Positions 27,505-36,709 of a stretch of DNA of 64,000 nt are shown piece after piece. The DNA is from Vibrio atlanticus. Lineage in GTDB: Bacteria; Pseudomonadota; Gammaproteobacteria; Enterobacterales; Vibrionaceae. The translations under genes and the position numbers were made by a program. A model generated the notes under the pieces. The model did no database searches. It saw only the letters and a list, made by a program, of their open reading frames with translations, and was not told the DNA's origin. The first letter of the stretch is position 1, and every line of letters starts with the position of its first letter. The stretch lies in the NCBI RefSeq assembly GCF_024347315.1, contig NZ_AP025460.1:1116001-1180000 (forward strand). The letters are read 5' to 3'.

Positions 27505-27845
27505 TAATGACTACCTGTTTATTTTTCTGATCGAAATCAGTTAAGGATGAAAATTAATCTCAAGAATAGTCGAAGCACATGGGCTTGCGTACTAACCTTG
27601 GTCAAAAAAACGTTAATTTCCGTATAAAGTGAAAGCACTCTTTATCAAAAAGAGGCTTGTGCATTCCTTGCAGAAGTCTTCTCAAAGTTGCTTAAATTGT
27701 AAATAAGGGCAACAATGAGATTGAGGTCTGCAAATAATAGCGATATTGTGCAAATATAACAAAAAAATTTGAAAGAATATTATTTTTCGTCAAATTTTTG
27801 TGTTTTTAGTTGATGGTTTCAACTTTTTTTTAATGGGAGACTCAT
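27505..27845. other. Divergent control region of ackA and yfbV
   Basis: AT-rich non-coding DNA between the two start codons. A palindrome CTGAT CGAA ATCAG at 27527-27540 lies 23 bases upstream of the ackA start and resembles a degenerate FNR-type site (TTGAT-N4-ATCAA). GGGAGA precedes the yfbV ATG. I can name no promoter with confidence. Confidence 0.4.
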
Positions 27846-28298
27846 ATGAGCAATAGAGTTGGTTTAGCGAGTAGTTTAAAAGATGGCCAAAAGTACATGG
27901 ATCTCTGGCCCGTCCGCAAAGAGTTAAACTCGATCTTCCCTGAGCAGCGCATTATCAAAGCGACGCGTTTTGGCGTGAAAGTGATGCCAGCGATAGCTGC
28001 TATTAGTGTTCTTACACAAATGGTCTTTAATAATTATCAAGCGATGCCACAAGCTGTGGTCATGGCTTTGTTTGCAATCAGCTTACCGCTTCAAGGCATG
28101 TGGTGGTTAGGTAATCGCTCAAACACAAAACTTCCACCTGCGCTAGTCTCATGGTATCGCGAACTTCACGAGAAGATCACTGAAACGGGTTTCGCGTTAG
28201 AGCCAATGAAATCGCGTCCTCGTTATAAAGAATTGGCGATCATTTTAAATCGCGCATTTCGTCAGCTAGATAAATCCTCAATGGAACGTTGGTTCTAG
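27846..28298 (+). CDS. yfbV: UPF0208 membrane protein YfbV
   Basis: Small inner-membrane protein of 150 residues from the UPF0208 family. Two hydrophobic helices (about 47-61 and 68-88) are followed by a basic/polar C-terminal half. The motif [11 protein letters not shown] and the [17 protein letters not shown] region are characteristic. E. coli YfbV has been linked to chromosome Terminus-domain insulation. The pairing with ackA on the opposite strand is also seen in E. coli. Confidence 0.92.
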   Translation: MSNRVGLASSLKDGQKYMDLWPVRKELNSIFPEQRIIKATRFGVKVMPAIAAISVLTQMVFNNYQAMPQAVVMALFAISLPLQGMWWLGNRSNTKLPPALVSWYRELHEKITETGFALEPMKSRPRYKELAIILNRAFRQLDKSSMERWF

Positions 28299-28609
28299 TG
28301 AGTTTCAACTCTCCCTCTTGTCTGAGAGCAACTATTCATCATTGATGGTTTGTTCTCAGGTTTGATTTTTATTATTTTCGCTTCGCTTTTATTCACCTAT
28401 CTCCCCCTCATTCCTTTTTTCTCTTACTACTCATGTAGTTTCTTACTTTTCAAATTCTGCCTTTCACTATTTCACGCATTTTTCGAGCCTTGTTGTGTTT
28501 TTGTTAAATATAACTTCAAGTCATCAATGGTTACTGGTAATAGTATCAATAGTGATGTTGTTCTCTTTGAGCGAGCAATAATGAGTAGAGCTTGATTCAG
28601 GGAGCGATA
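28299..28609. other. Non-coding interval before the binding-protein gene
   Basis: Pyrimidine-rich first half with no strong hairpin. An 81-codon open frame (28350-28595) encodes a Phe/Leu/Cys-rich chain, lacks a ribosome-binding site and matches no family I know; I do not call it. Confidence 0.4.
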
Positions 28610-29575
28610 ATGAGTTCTGTAAAAAAGGTATTGGCAGCGGTCGTAAGTTGTCTGTTGTTGCTATGGACAAGCAATGTCATGGCGAACGTTGCCAAAGTTT
28701 CGGTTTCACAAGTTGTTGACCATCCAGATCTGAATGCAACACGTCTAGGACTTCTTGAAGGATTGAGAGCAAAAGGTTACGAACCGGGTAAAAATTTAGA
28801 GTTTTCTTATGAAATGGCTGGTGGCAATCCCGTTCAGGCAGCAAAAATAGCCAGAGAGTTAGTTAGTGAGAACCCTCATGTATTAGTTGGCATCGCGACA
28901 CCGACCTCGCAAGCGTTGGTTTCAGCGACTCGAACGATCCCGATTGTGTTTACTGCGGTAACAGACCCTATTGGCGCAAGGCTTGTTAAGCAATTGGAAC
29001 AGCCGGGACGAAATGTCACAGGCCTTTCAGACTTATCACCTATTTCCCAACATGTATCTCTTATTAAAGAGCTACTCCCCAATGCAGTTTCAGTCGGTGT
29101 GGTTTATAACCCAGCAGAGGCAAATGCTGTTGCTTTAGTAGGGCTGTTAAAGCAGGCAACACGAGACTTTGGCTTTACTTTGCATACTGAAAAAGCGTTG
29201 ACCATCGATGATGTAGAAGAAAAAACAGCATCCGTGGCTAAGAAATCTGATGTTATCTACGCACTAACTGATAACACGGTGGCAAGCGGTATCGAAGGAC
29301 TTATAAATGCTGCAAACCAAGCTGGCACACCCGTGGTTGCAGGAGCAACGTCTTATGTTGGCAAGGGAGCAATCGCTGGATTAGGTCTAGATTACTATGA
29401 CGTCGGGGTGCAGACCGCTGATTATGTGGCCGCTATTTTGAACGGACAAAAACCAGGGAAGTTGAGTGTTAAAACGGCTCAAAGCTCTCAGTTGGTAGTT
29501 AACCTAGATGCCGCTCGTGAGCTTGGTTTGACGCTACCTAAGTCTGTGGTTGATCGCGCTATAGTCAGCCGTTGA
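28610..29575 (+). CDS. Orphan ABC-type periplasmic substrate-binding protein (ABC_sub_bind/TrpX family)
   Basis: A secreted binding protein of the PF04392-type family, with two-lobed periplasmic fold. A signal peptide occupies about residues 1-25 (VKKVLAAVVSCLLLLWTSNVMA, cut after VMA). Characteristic segments are KNPHVLVGIATP-like VLVGIATPTSQAL, IPIVFTAVTDPIGARLV and NVTGLSD, and the C-terminal AARELGLTLPKSVVDRA. Relatives bind tryptophan or other aromatic or amino-acid ligands; the ligand here is unknown. No permease or ATPase gene is adjacent; instead a GGDEF gene follows. Start taken at the ATG at 28610 after GGGAG. Confidence 0.85.
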   Translation: MSSVKKVLAAVVSCLLLLWTSNVMANVAKVSVSQVVDHPDLNATRLGLLEGLRAKGYEPGKNLEFSYEMAGGNPVQAAKIARELVSENPHVLVGIATPTSQALVSATRTIPIVFTAVTDPIGARLVKQLEQPGRNVTGLSDLSPISQHVSLIKELLPNAVSVGVVYNPAEANAVALVGLLKQATRDFGFTLHTEKALTIDDVEEKTASVAKKSDVIYALTDNTVASGIEGLINAANQAGTPVVAGATSYVGKGAIAGLGLDYYDVGVQTADYVAAILNGQKPGKLSVKTAQSSQLVVNLDAARELGLTLPKSVVDRAIVSR

Positions 29576-29826
29576 TTAGTATTGACATCAAAAAACCAAT
29601 GCTCAATAAGTCATTTTGTTAACAGGAATTTAAACCATCACAATGAACAACATTAGTCGACTCTCACCATTAGCTGCGATCTACTTTATTCATCTTTAAG
29701 TAGTTATTTCCCCGTCAGGTACATCGTTAATATCAATTTACATTTTTTTACATCGAGAGGGCTGTCGATTAATGTCATAATATTAATGGAACCAATGAAA
29801 ATAACTGAGCGCTAAGAGCACATTCT

Positions 29827-31293
29827 ATGAAAGTAAATAGGCACTTTAGCCTTACCTTTGTCTTCGGCTTTCCCGCTGTGATCGCGACCATGTTACTTGG
29901 GCTGATAGGAAAAAATCATTTTGATGCGGTTGAAAAAGACATCAGCAGTGAGTTTCAGCGTATAGAAGAAGTGTTTAAACGAACGACCAAAATTGTTACC
30001 GCTCTAGACTACAGTTTCTCTAATTACTACAAATCAGGAAACCCTCTTTTCCTTGATCACAATAAGCAGGTGGTTGACGGTATCTGCCGTATTTGGCCTA
30101 TCGACGTATTACTTCTTGCTGACGGAAAAACCGCAGATATCCCCTCTGTCGATATCGACTATATGTTGGTTGGTCAAGAATCCCTTTGTAATGAAACCAG
30201 TGATAGCTATAAAAGTGCGTCAGAGAAAATTGCTCTCGCGCCAATTCTTTCATTTTTGTCCCAGCTTGATGAATATCACAACGGCGTACACTTTATAGAT
30301 ACTCGTGGTTATGTGATCTCTTCGCCTGAAGACTTTGCTAAAGAGCTAGGGAAAGAGCTACTTTCGACCATAAAAAGCCGCCCGTATTGGCAAAGAACCG
30401 CCAACAATCCAGAACAATTGACTTTAACGGGTCCTGCGTATCGATTTGACTCTCTTGACCGTATGATAAGCATGACGATTCCGGTGTTTCATAAGGGGAT
30501 ACATCAAGGAATGCTTTCTGTTGAGATTGACGCAAGTAAATTGCTTGCGAGTTCGAATGAGCACTTGGCCGGTAGAATCGATATTATTGATACCACCTTG
30601 GTTAATCCGGTTGATAACGCTACTTTCTATCACGCGATACAACTGGAAGGAGTCACTTCTCATCACGCGATGTACTACGAATTTGATTTTGCCAAAGAGG
30701 TGGAACACTTTTTTGTCTACGAGAAAGACAGTCTGATTGTCGCTATCATCGTATATCTATTTTCTGTTACGCTCTTTTTCTTCGTTAACTCCAATATTGA
30801 ACGAGGTTACTTCAAAGAGCTGGCAGCAAAAGACCCGATGACCGGGCTGTTAAATCGCAGGGGACTGGAAGCTTTTTGGCGCAGTGTGGAGCATGACCAG
30901 TTATTCGCCTTGACTGTATTTGACATTGATAATTTCAAGTTGATTAATGATACCTTTGGGCATGACAAAGGGGATGATGTTATTCGCTACATGTCCCGCC
31001 AGATAAGTAATAGCATTCGAAGTAGTGATGTCGCAGCAAGATTTGGTGGTGAAGAGTTTGTCGTTTATCTAAAAGGTGATGATCGTGAAACGTTAATGAG
31101 GACATTAGAGCGTGTTAAAAATGCTGTCTGTGCGAACTCAGCTAACATTGTACCTAATGGTTTTACTGTCTCTGGTGGTGTTTGTATTACTGAAGCTGAG
31201 CATAACAACCTAAGCTTTGAAGAGATATTCAAACACGCGGATGAAAAGTTGTACGTGGCTAAGACGACTGGTAAAGACCGCATCGTATTTTAA
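29827..31293 (+). CDS. Membrane diguanylate cyclase with periplasmic sensor domain
   Basis: Synthesises cyclic-di-GMP from two GTP. Topology: TM1 at about 10-28, a periplasmic domain of about 270 residues that resembles a Cache-type sensor (FIDTRGYVISSPEDFAKELG, GPAYRFDSLDRMISMTIPVF), TM2 at about 301-322, and a GGDEF domain from about 335. The active-site motif is GGEEF (about 407-411) and is intact; five residues before it lies RSSD, a canonical RxxD inhibitory site, so product feedback is expected. DPMTGLLNRRG marks the domain start. Lies 250 bases after the orphan binding-protein gene, same strand. Confidence 0.93.
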   Translation: MKVNRHFSLTFVFGFPAVIATMLLGLIGKNHFDAVEKDISSEFQRIEEVFKRTTKIVTALDYSFSNYYKSGNPLFLDHNKQVVDGICRIWPIDVLLLADGKTADIPSVDIDYMLVGQESLCNETSDSYKSASEKIALAPILSFLSQLDEYHNGVHFIDTRGYVISSPEDFAKELGKELLSTIKSRPYWQRTANNPEQLTLTGPAYRFDSLDRMISMTIPVFHKGIHQGMLSVEIDASKLLASSNEHLAGRIDIIDTTLVNPVDNATFYHAIQLEGVTSHHAMYYEFDFAKEVEHFFVYEKDSLIVAIIVYLFSVTLFFFVNSNIERGYFKELAAKDPMTGLLNRRGLEAFWRSVEHDQLFALTVFDIDNFKLINDTFGHDKGDDVIRYMSRQISNSIRSSDVAARFGGEEFVVYLKGDDRETLMRTLERVKNAVCANSANIVPNGFTVSGGVCITEAEHNNLSFEEIFKHADEKLYVAKTTGKDRIVF

Positions 31294-31336
31294 CCACGCT
31301 ATTGAACTTCTATGCTAGAGAAGAAGGGCAACTAAC

Positions 31337-32293
31337 TCACACAGTTTGGCGATGTTCCTCTTGATAACGCTGAAGGCGCTCTACAATAGGTGGCGCTTTC
31401 TTGAAAGTACGAATTTCTTTAAATAGTTCGTTTGCTTCAGGGTAGCCTTTACTTAGATAAACAAACCACTGCTTCACTCTATTGGGGTAGTACATGCCTT
31501 TGTCCCCTTTTATTTGAAACTCTGAATAGCGTAGCAAAAGTTCGATGACCTTATTCCACGGCATTTTCTGATGGTTGTGTTTAACGACATTACCAAGGTT
31601 TGGAATATTAAAAGCGCCGCGGCAGACCATCAATGAATCGACGCCCGTTGCCTCAATACAATCTTGGCCATCTTGATAGTTCCAAATTTCCCCATTCGCA
31701 ATCAACGGCAGAGAGGTCTTCTCTCTTATTTGGTTGATGTAATCCCATTTGATTTCGCTGGCTTTATAGCCGCCAACTTTGGTTCTTGCATGCACAGTGA
31801 GTTCGTCTGCCTTTGCTTGTTCGATAGCGTCGACAATTTCAAAGCACTCTTCCGGGCGTTCCCAACCCAATCGAATTTTCGCAGATACGGGAATGTGTGC
31901 TGGCACCGCATCTCGACAAGACTTCACCACTTGATAGATGAGTTCAGGTTCTTTTAGCAGTGACGCACCACCATTACTTTTATTTACCGCTTTTGCAGGG
32001 CAACCAAAATTAAGATCAATGCCTTTAGCGCCTAAACTAGCAGCTTGAAAAGCATTCTCGGCCATCCAATTTGGGTGTTGTCCTAGAAGCTGGAGATGGA
32101 TTGGAACACCAGCCATGGTTTGAGAGCCTTGATGTAATTCAGGGCAAATACGGTGAAAAACATGCGGAGGAAGAAGTTGATCAACTACGCGCACAAATTC
32201 CGTCACACAGAGATCGTAATCATTGATCTCTGTGAGAATTTCACGCATTAGATGGTCTAAAACGCCCTCCATAGGGCCAAGTATTACTCGCAT
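31337..32293 (-). CDS. dusC: tRNA-dihydrouridine synthase C
   Basis: FMN enzyme that reduces uridine in the D-loop of tRNA (U16 for DusC). The 318-residue length and MRVILGPMEGVLD start are typical of DusC rather than DusA/B. The catalytic cysteine is in LNFGCPAKAVNKSNGG (about residue 98), and the FMN phosphate site is around VNGE/IANGEIW (about 205). Converges on the diguanylate cyclase gene across 43 bases. Confidence 0.94.
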   Translation of the reverse strand: MRVILGPMEGVLDHLMREILTEINDYDLCVTEFVRVVDQLLPPHVFHRICPELHQGSQTMAGVPIHLQLLGQHPNWMAENAFQAASLGAKGIDLNFGCPAKAVNKSNGGASLLKEPELIYQVVKSCRDAVPAHIPVSAKIRLGWERPEECFEIVDAIEQAKADELTVHARTKVGGYKASEIKWDYINQIREKTSLPLIANGEIWNYQDGQDCIEATGVDSLMVCRGAFNIPNLGNVVKHNHQKMPWNKVIELLLRYSEFQIKGDKGMYYPNRVKQWFVYLSKGYPEANELFKEIRTFKKAPPIVERLQRYQEEHRQTV

Positions 32294-32363
32294 TTGCTTT
32301 ACCGAAACTGAGTGGATCGAAAATTAAGACGCGTGATTGTACGGGCAAGTTAAAAGCTTGTCA

Positions 32364-32906
32364 CTATGAGCTAGGTGAATCTGACGTAACAGTTATTTCA
32401 CCGGTTAGAGGGAAGTAGTTGAGCCTTGGTAAATCTTCGCCTAGCGAGTAACCATCAGTGTAGTAGTAATAGCAGCTTGGATCTGATGTATACCAAGCAA
32501 CGATAGGTTCTTCTGAAGGGAATACTGAGCTACCGTGATCTCTAACGGTGAGGTCAGTATTCATGAGCGCCCGCCAAAGCCTTGCGCAGTCACTCCCTCT
32601 AATTGCAGTCCCCGAATTAATCGGTAGTTGATCAACAGCGATTGGAAAACCAGTCGATGAAGGATAAACGCTGCCTTCACCATAATCGACATCTTGATTA
32701 AAATCAGGCTCTCCATCAACAAGCCACTGTGAGTGGTAAAGGTTAACCGCAGTTCGAAAAGAAGAAAAAGCACCTTGAGCTATGGCTTCATGGCTATCGC
32801 GTTGGTAATTTAGAAAGCGAGGAGCTGCGGTAACGGTAAGTATGCCTAAAATAACGACGACAGAGACCAGCTCTATCAAAGTAAAACCATTTTGGTGTTG
32901 TTTCAT
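32364..32906 (-). CDS. Orphan type IV pilin-like protein
   Basis: A prepilin of 180 residues with a short basic leader MKQHQNG, a prepilin-peptidase site G/FTLIELVSVVVILGIL and a hydrophobic N-terminal helix with the usual Glu at mature position 5. The globular part contains two cysteines (SDCARLWRAL and DPSCYYYYTDG) that may form the D-region disulphide. It resembles MSHA-type and other minor pilins. No pilus-assembly genes are nearby, so assembly would depend on machinery elsewhere. Function unknown: pilus, competence or secretion accessory. Confidence 0.85.
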   Translation of the reverse strand: MKQHQNGFTLIELVSVVVILGILTVTAAPRFLNYQRDSHEAIAQGAFSSFRTAVNLYHSQWLVDGEPDFNQDVDYGEGSVYPSSTGFPIAVDQLPINSGTAIRGSDCARLWRALMNTDLTVRDHGSSVFPSEEPIVAWYTSDPSCYYYYTDGYSLGEDLPRLNYFPLTGEITVTSDSPSS

Positions 32907-33124
32907 AATGCATTCTATATGTAACTAAATATTTCAACGACTCTTTTACACTTCAAACTTAAATTTTCAAAATGAAATAAGTTTAGTTTGCTTAATGGAA
33001 CTAAAGATAATGTTTGTGTGGCTACTGGTAGGTGTAATTAATCATAGAGCTATACGAATAATTACTAATTGTTAGCCTTGTGGGTATAATGGAGACAACA
33101 GAATTGACTGACTAGTGAAGTAAT

Positions 33125-33745
33125 ATGAAGTATCAATTATTGAGTCTTCCTGACTCAATTAACGACGTAACAGCCCAGTTTGTAGAAGGTGCTATATTTG
33201 CATCTAACCTTGCAACTAAACCTCTTGACCCAGAGGCTTGGTTACCTATAGCTACTCCTGAAACTGGTCAGGACTTTGTTCCTCAAGTCACCGAGCAAAT
33301 TAATCGCCAACATAACCTCATTCAGCGAAGTGAATATTTGCTTACAGAAGTGCTTGATGCAGATAACTTTGCTGAACAGCTAGCCGATTTTTCTGAAGGT
33401 TTTATGATGGTCTGGCCGACGATTGAAGAACAGTGGCAGGAAACGTCAATCGCAGATGGCACATTACGCATGCTACAAGCAATGTTAACAACATTCATGC
33501 TGGCGATTGATGAAGAACAGACAATCGAGCAAATGAAAGCGGCTGGATTAGAAACCCCGCCAACTTTGAATGATCTAGTCGGGCAAGTCGATTTGATGGT
33601 GACAGAAGTTGCGCTAGCAGCGGATGAAGCGATGCTCGGAAATAAATCTCAAAGTGTGAATCCGTTTAAGGGCATCGGCCGAAATGATGTTTGCCCGTGT
33701 GAAAGTGGTAAAAAGTTTAAACAGTGCTGTGGTAAAAAAGCTTAA
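33125..33745 (+). CDS. YecA/UPF0149-family protein with SEC-C zinc motif
   Basis: Cytoplasmic protein of 206 residues. An all-alpha UPF0149 (YecA/YgfB-like) domain covers about 10-170, and the C-terminus (about 185-205) is a SEC-C motif, GRNDVCPCESGKKFKQCCGK, whose four Cys-type ligands bind zinc, as at the end of SecA. E. coli YecA has been reported to bind ribosomes; the role here is inferred from the family only. Single gene with its own terminator. Confidence 0.85.
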   Translation: MKYQLLSLPDSINDVTAQFVEGAIFASNLATKPLDPEAWLPIATPETGQDFVPQVTEQINRQHNLIQRSEYLLTEVLDADNFAEQLADFSEGFMMVWPTIEEQWQETSIADGTLRMLQAMLTTFMLAIDEEQTIEQMKAAGLETPPTLNDLVGQVDLMVTEVALAADEAMLGNKSQSVNPFKGIGRNDVCPCESGKKFKQCCGKKA

Positions 33746-33765
33746 TTGCATTGTTTATAGATAAT

Positions 33766-33793
33766 AAAAAGTCGACCTCGTGGTCGACTTTTT
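33766..33793. terminator. Bidirectional terminator between the YecA-type gene and dsbB
   Basis: Perfect 12-bp stem AAAAAGTCGACC / GGTCGACTTTTT with a TCGT loop; T-runs on both strands. Confidence 0.92.
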
Positions 33794-33819
33794 CGTTTCT
33801 GAACATTATGTGCTAATTG

Positions 33820-34344
33820 TTAGTCATTCTTCGATTTAACGAATTGAGAAATCACTACAAAACCGAAAGCAACCAAGTTACCCGCGAAGATAATCACTAG
33901 CCATTGAGGCATTGAAAGTTCTAAGAACTGCCATACTACCTTGCTGCAGTCGCCGTAGGCCTCAAACATCCACGGAGCCCATTGGTTTAGAGGTGCCCAG
34001 CTAGGGAAGGTCACGAACAGGTCACAGGTAGCGAAAGGAGACGGGTTAAACTGGTAGTCAACGTGCTCTAAAGCAAGCATCAACCCTTTATACGCACCTA
34101 ACCCCCAACCAACTAGACCTAGCCAACGTGATATCGGATTATGCGGGGCAATAGCACCAATCATTGCTGCGATGCCGATAGCGAGCATAGCAACGCGCTC
34201 GTAGATACACATTACGCAAGGGCCAAGCATCATCACGTGCTGAAAGAAAAGAGCACATGCTTCAAAAAAGACAATAAAAGCCAGCAGTAAAAGCCAAGAT
34301 AAACGTCCCTTAGAGAAGTCTTTGAGCATTGCAAAAAAGTTCAC
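33820..34344 (-). CDS. dsbB: Disulphide bond formation protein DsbB
   Basis: Inner-membrane quinone reductase that reoxidises DsbA. It has four transmembrane helices in 174 residues. The two periplasmic cysteine pairs are present: Cys43-Cys46 in GPCVMCIYER and Cys107-Cys133 in the second loop. The quinone-contact arginine following the first pair (R50) is conserved. The gene lies downstream of nhaB on the same strand, but a terminator sits between them. The same nhaB-dsbB neighbourhood occurs in E. coli. Confidence 0.96.
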   Translation of the reverse strand: MNFFAMLKDFSKGRLSWLLLLAFIVFFEACALFFQHVMMLGPCVMCIYERVAMLAIGIAAMIGAIAPHNPISRWLGLVGWGLGAYKGLMLALEHVDYQFNPSPFATCDLFVTFPSWAPLNQWAPWMFEAYGDCSKVVWQFLELSMPQWLVIIFAGNLVAFGFVVISQFVKSKND

Positions 34345-34369
34345 GAATTTAATCCTGTCAATAAAATAA

Positions 34370-34397
34370 AAAAGCCCTGATTACTCAGAGCTTTTTA
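34370..34397 (-). terminator. Terminator of nhaB, upstream of dsbB
   Basis: Minus-strand RNA AAAAAGCUCUGA / UCAGGGCUUUUUU with GUAA loop; one U:G wobble fits only this strand. It lies 25 bases before the dsbB start, so dsbB needs read-through or a promoter within this short space. Confidence 0.85.
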
Positions 34398-34475
34398 TCT
34401 TGGATAAGTTTCCTAATCAACTAATATTTTTGATTAGTTAGATGCACCTATTGTGTTTAGCGATAGAAATCCGGG

Positions 34476-36068
34476 TTAGTGGCCACCGGAGATAACTGGA
34501 GCTACCACTTCACCCGTACGGTGAATGATCCAACCTGCATCATAGAACCATGCTGTCATCGGTTCTACGAAGAACACAATACTGGCAAGGCCAACAAGTG
34601 CTAATACGAGAGTATATGGCAAAGCCATGATGACCATGCGGCCGTAAGACAGTCGAATTAACGGAGCAAGTGCTGACGTTAATAGGAATAGGAATGCAGC
34701 TTGGCCGTTTGGCGTAGCAACAGAAGGTAGGTTGGTACCTGTGTTGATAGCAACAGCAAGCAGATCAAATTGGTCGCGAGTGATGACGCCTTCAACCAGA
34801 GCTGTTTTAACTTCGTTGATGTAAACCGTACCGACGAATACGTTGTCAGAAACCATCGACAAGATACCGTTGGCTACGTAGAAGAGTGCGAGCTGTGCGC
34901 CTTTATCTTCAACGTGAAGTACAGCATCGATTACTGGCTTAAATAGAGCCTGGTCGATGATTACAGCAACAACAGCAAAAAAGACGGCAAGAAGTGCGGT
35001 AAATGGCAGTGCTTCTTCAAAAGCTTTACCCATCGAGTGCTCTTCAATTACACCTGTAAACGCTGTAGCTAAGATGATCACTGAAAGGCCAATCAAACCG
35101 ACTTCAGCGACGTGAAGCGCAAGGCCAACAATAAGCCAAACTGCGATTGCACTCTGAACCCATAGTTTAGCTACATCTTGTTTTGTACGGTTTGCGCGTT
35201 CTTTGTTGTCAAATTCAACTAAGATTTGGCGAACGTTATTTGGCAGCTCTGCACCGTAGCCAAACACTTTGAATTTCTCGACAAGTGCACAAGTTAAAAT
35301 ACCACAGAAGAAAACAGGCAGTGTAACTGGCAGCATGCGGATAATAAATTCACCGAACTCCCAACCCGCTTGCTTAGCAATTACTAAGTTTTGTGGTTCA
35401 CCTACCATGGTCATTACACCACCCAGAGCAGTACCAACACCGGCGTGCATAAGTAGTGAACGTAGGAATGCGCGGTAGTTTTCAAGGTCATCACGAGTTA
35501 GCTCAGAGATCTCTTCATCATGAGTATGATCGTGCGCAGACGTTGTGCCCTTGCCTGATGCAACCTTGTGGTAGATAGAGTAGAAGCCCACTGCAACGCT
35601 AATGACTACGGCGATTACTGTCAGCGCATCTAGGAAGGCAGACAAGAATGCTGCGGCGACACAGAAAGCGACAGAGAGTAGAATTTTGGATTGGATACCG
35701 AGCAGGATCTTCGTAAAAATGAACAGAAGTAGTTCTTTCATGAAGTAGATGCCAGCAACCATGAATACTAGTAAGAGTAATACTGGTAGGTTTGCTTGTA
35801 GCTCATGATAAACCATTTCTGGTTTAGTCATGCCAATGGCGACGGCTTGAATTGCCAATAAGCCACCGGGTTGGAGAGGGTAGCACTTTAGAGCCATAGC
35901 TAGAGTGAAAATAAACTCAACCACTAATAGCCAGCCCGCAACAAATGGGTCAACTAGGAAAAAAACAAACGGGTTGATGATTAAAAAGGAAATGATGGCA
36001 AGTTTATACCAATCAGGAGCTTTACCAAGGAAGTTTTTGATAAAAGCGTTTCCGAGAGACATCGGCAT
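34476..36068 (-). CDS. nhaB: Na+/H+ antiporter NhaB
   Basis: Electrogenic sodium/proton exchanger for pH and salt homeostasis. The 530-residue polytopic protein has about 12 hydrophobic helices and the family N-terminus [22 protein letters not shown]. Conserved [16 protein letters not shown] (about 218-233) and [32 protein letters not shown] segments near 450-475 are intact. A histidine/aspartate-rich cytoplasmic loop (HDHTHDEE, about 178-185) is visible. Divergent from fadR, as in E. coli. Confidence 0.96.
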   Translation of the reverse strand: MPMSLGNAFIKNFLGKAPDWYKLAIISFLIINPFVFFLVDPFVAGWLLVVEFIFTLAMALKCYPLQPGGLLAIQAVAIGMTKPEMVYHELQANLPVLLLLVFMVAGIYFMKELLLFIFTKILLGIQSKILLSVAFCVAAAFLSAFLDALTVIAVVISVAVGFYSIYHKVASGKGTTSAHDHTHDEEISELTRDDLENYRAFLRSLLMHAGVGTALGGVMTMVGEPQNLVIAKQAGWEFGEFIIRMLPVTLPVFFCGILTCALVEKFKVFGYGAELPNNVRQILVEFDNKERANRTKQDVAKLWVQSAIAVWLIVGLALHVAEVGLIGLSVIILATAFTGVIEEHSMGKAFEEALPFTALLAVFFAVVAVIIDQALFKPVIDAVLHVEDKGAQLALFYVANGILSMVSDNVFVGTVYINEVKTALVEGVITRDQFDLLAVAINTGTNLPSVATPNGQAAFLFLLTSALAPLIRLSYGRMVIMALPYTLVLALVGLASIVFFVEPMTAWFYDAGWIIHRTGEVVAPVISGGH

Positions 36069-36709
36069 GTTAATACTCTTTTATGTTGATTATGAATAGA
36101 CAAGCAATACAACATTTTGAGAATCGAGCTGTAGGTTTAGTTAAAACCTATAACTAACAGTGACTTAGAAAAACTACATTCCATGTAATGTTCTGTGGTC
36201 TTGCCAAGTCACTCCCTTAGAAACTCAAGCACTGCTTATTTTTGAGCGCAACTCTACTCTTAGATAACATTTAGTCAACAGGAAAACCCCTGTAGCACTA
36301 AAAATACCTCTTTTTTGTTGAGAAACGCGATCAAAGTAGCGCAAGCATACCACTTAAAATGTGATAAAAACCGACTAGAATCAATATTTCAGCGAAATGA
36401 TTAAAATTTACAGAATAACGACGGCTTATATATGATTATTACAACTTAATATTGCAAATTAATAGATTTAAAAATATGACCAATCTCATTGATTTTAAAA
36501 AGAATTTGTTGTGTTAATGGTTTGTTTAAATGATGATTTGTAGTCGCTTGCTATCCAAACCTTGAGTGCAAACGTGTGCTGAACTTTAGAGTTTTAACTC
36601 TACTTGGGTTTTGAGTGCGTAAAATTTTTTGGGGGTATTTCCGCAGGGTGTTAACTAGTGGTATGATGAGTAAATTAGAACAAAATAATTAAATTGGATT
36701 GAAGTGTAG
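36069..36709. other. Divergent control region of nhaB and fadR
   Basis: About 640 bases without a gene, AT-rich, with no strong hairpin. A TATGAT hexamer at 36662-36667 is a candidate -10 for fadR. I found no clear FadR operator. Confidence 0.4.

Noticed and set aside
28350..28595. Possible small hydrophobic protein of 81 residues
   Set aside because: No ATG with a ribosome-binding site; the Phe/Cys-rich composition follows from a pyrimidine-rich stretch.
36069..36709. Search for a FadR self-operator before fadR
   Set aside because: No stretch matches the TGGTCNGACCA-type core well enough.
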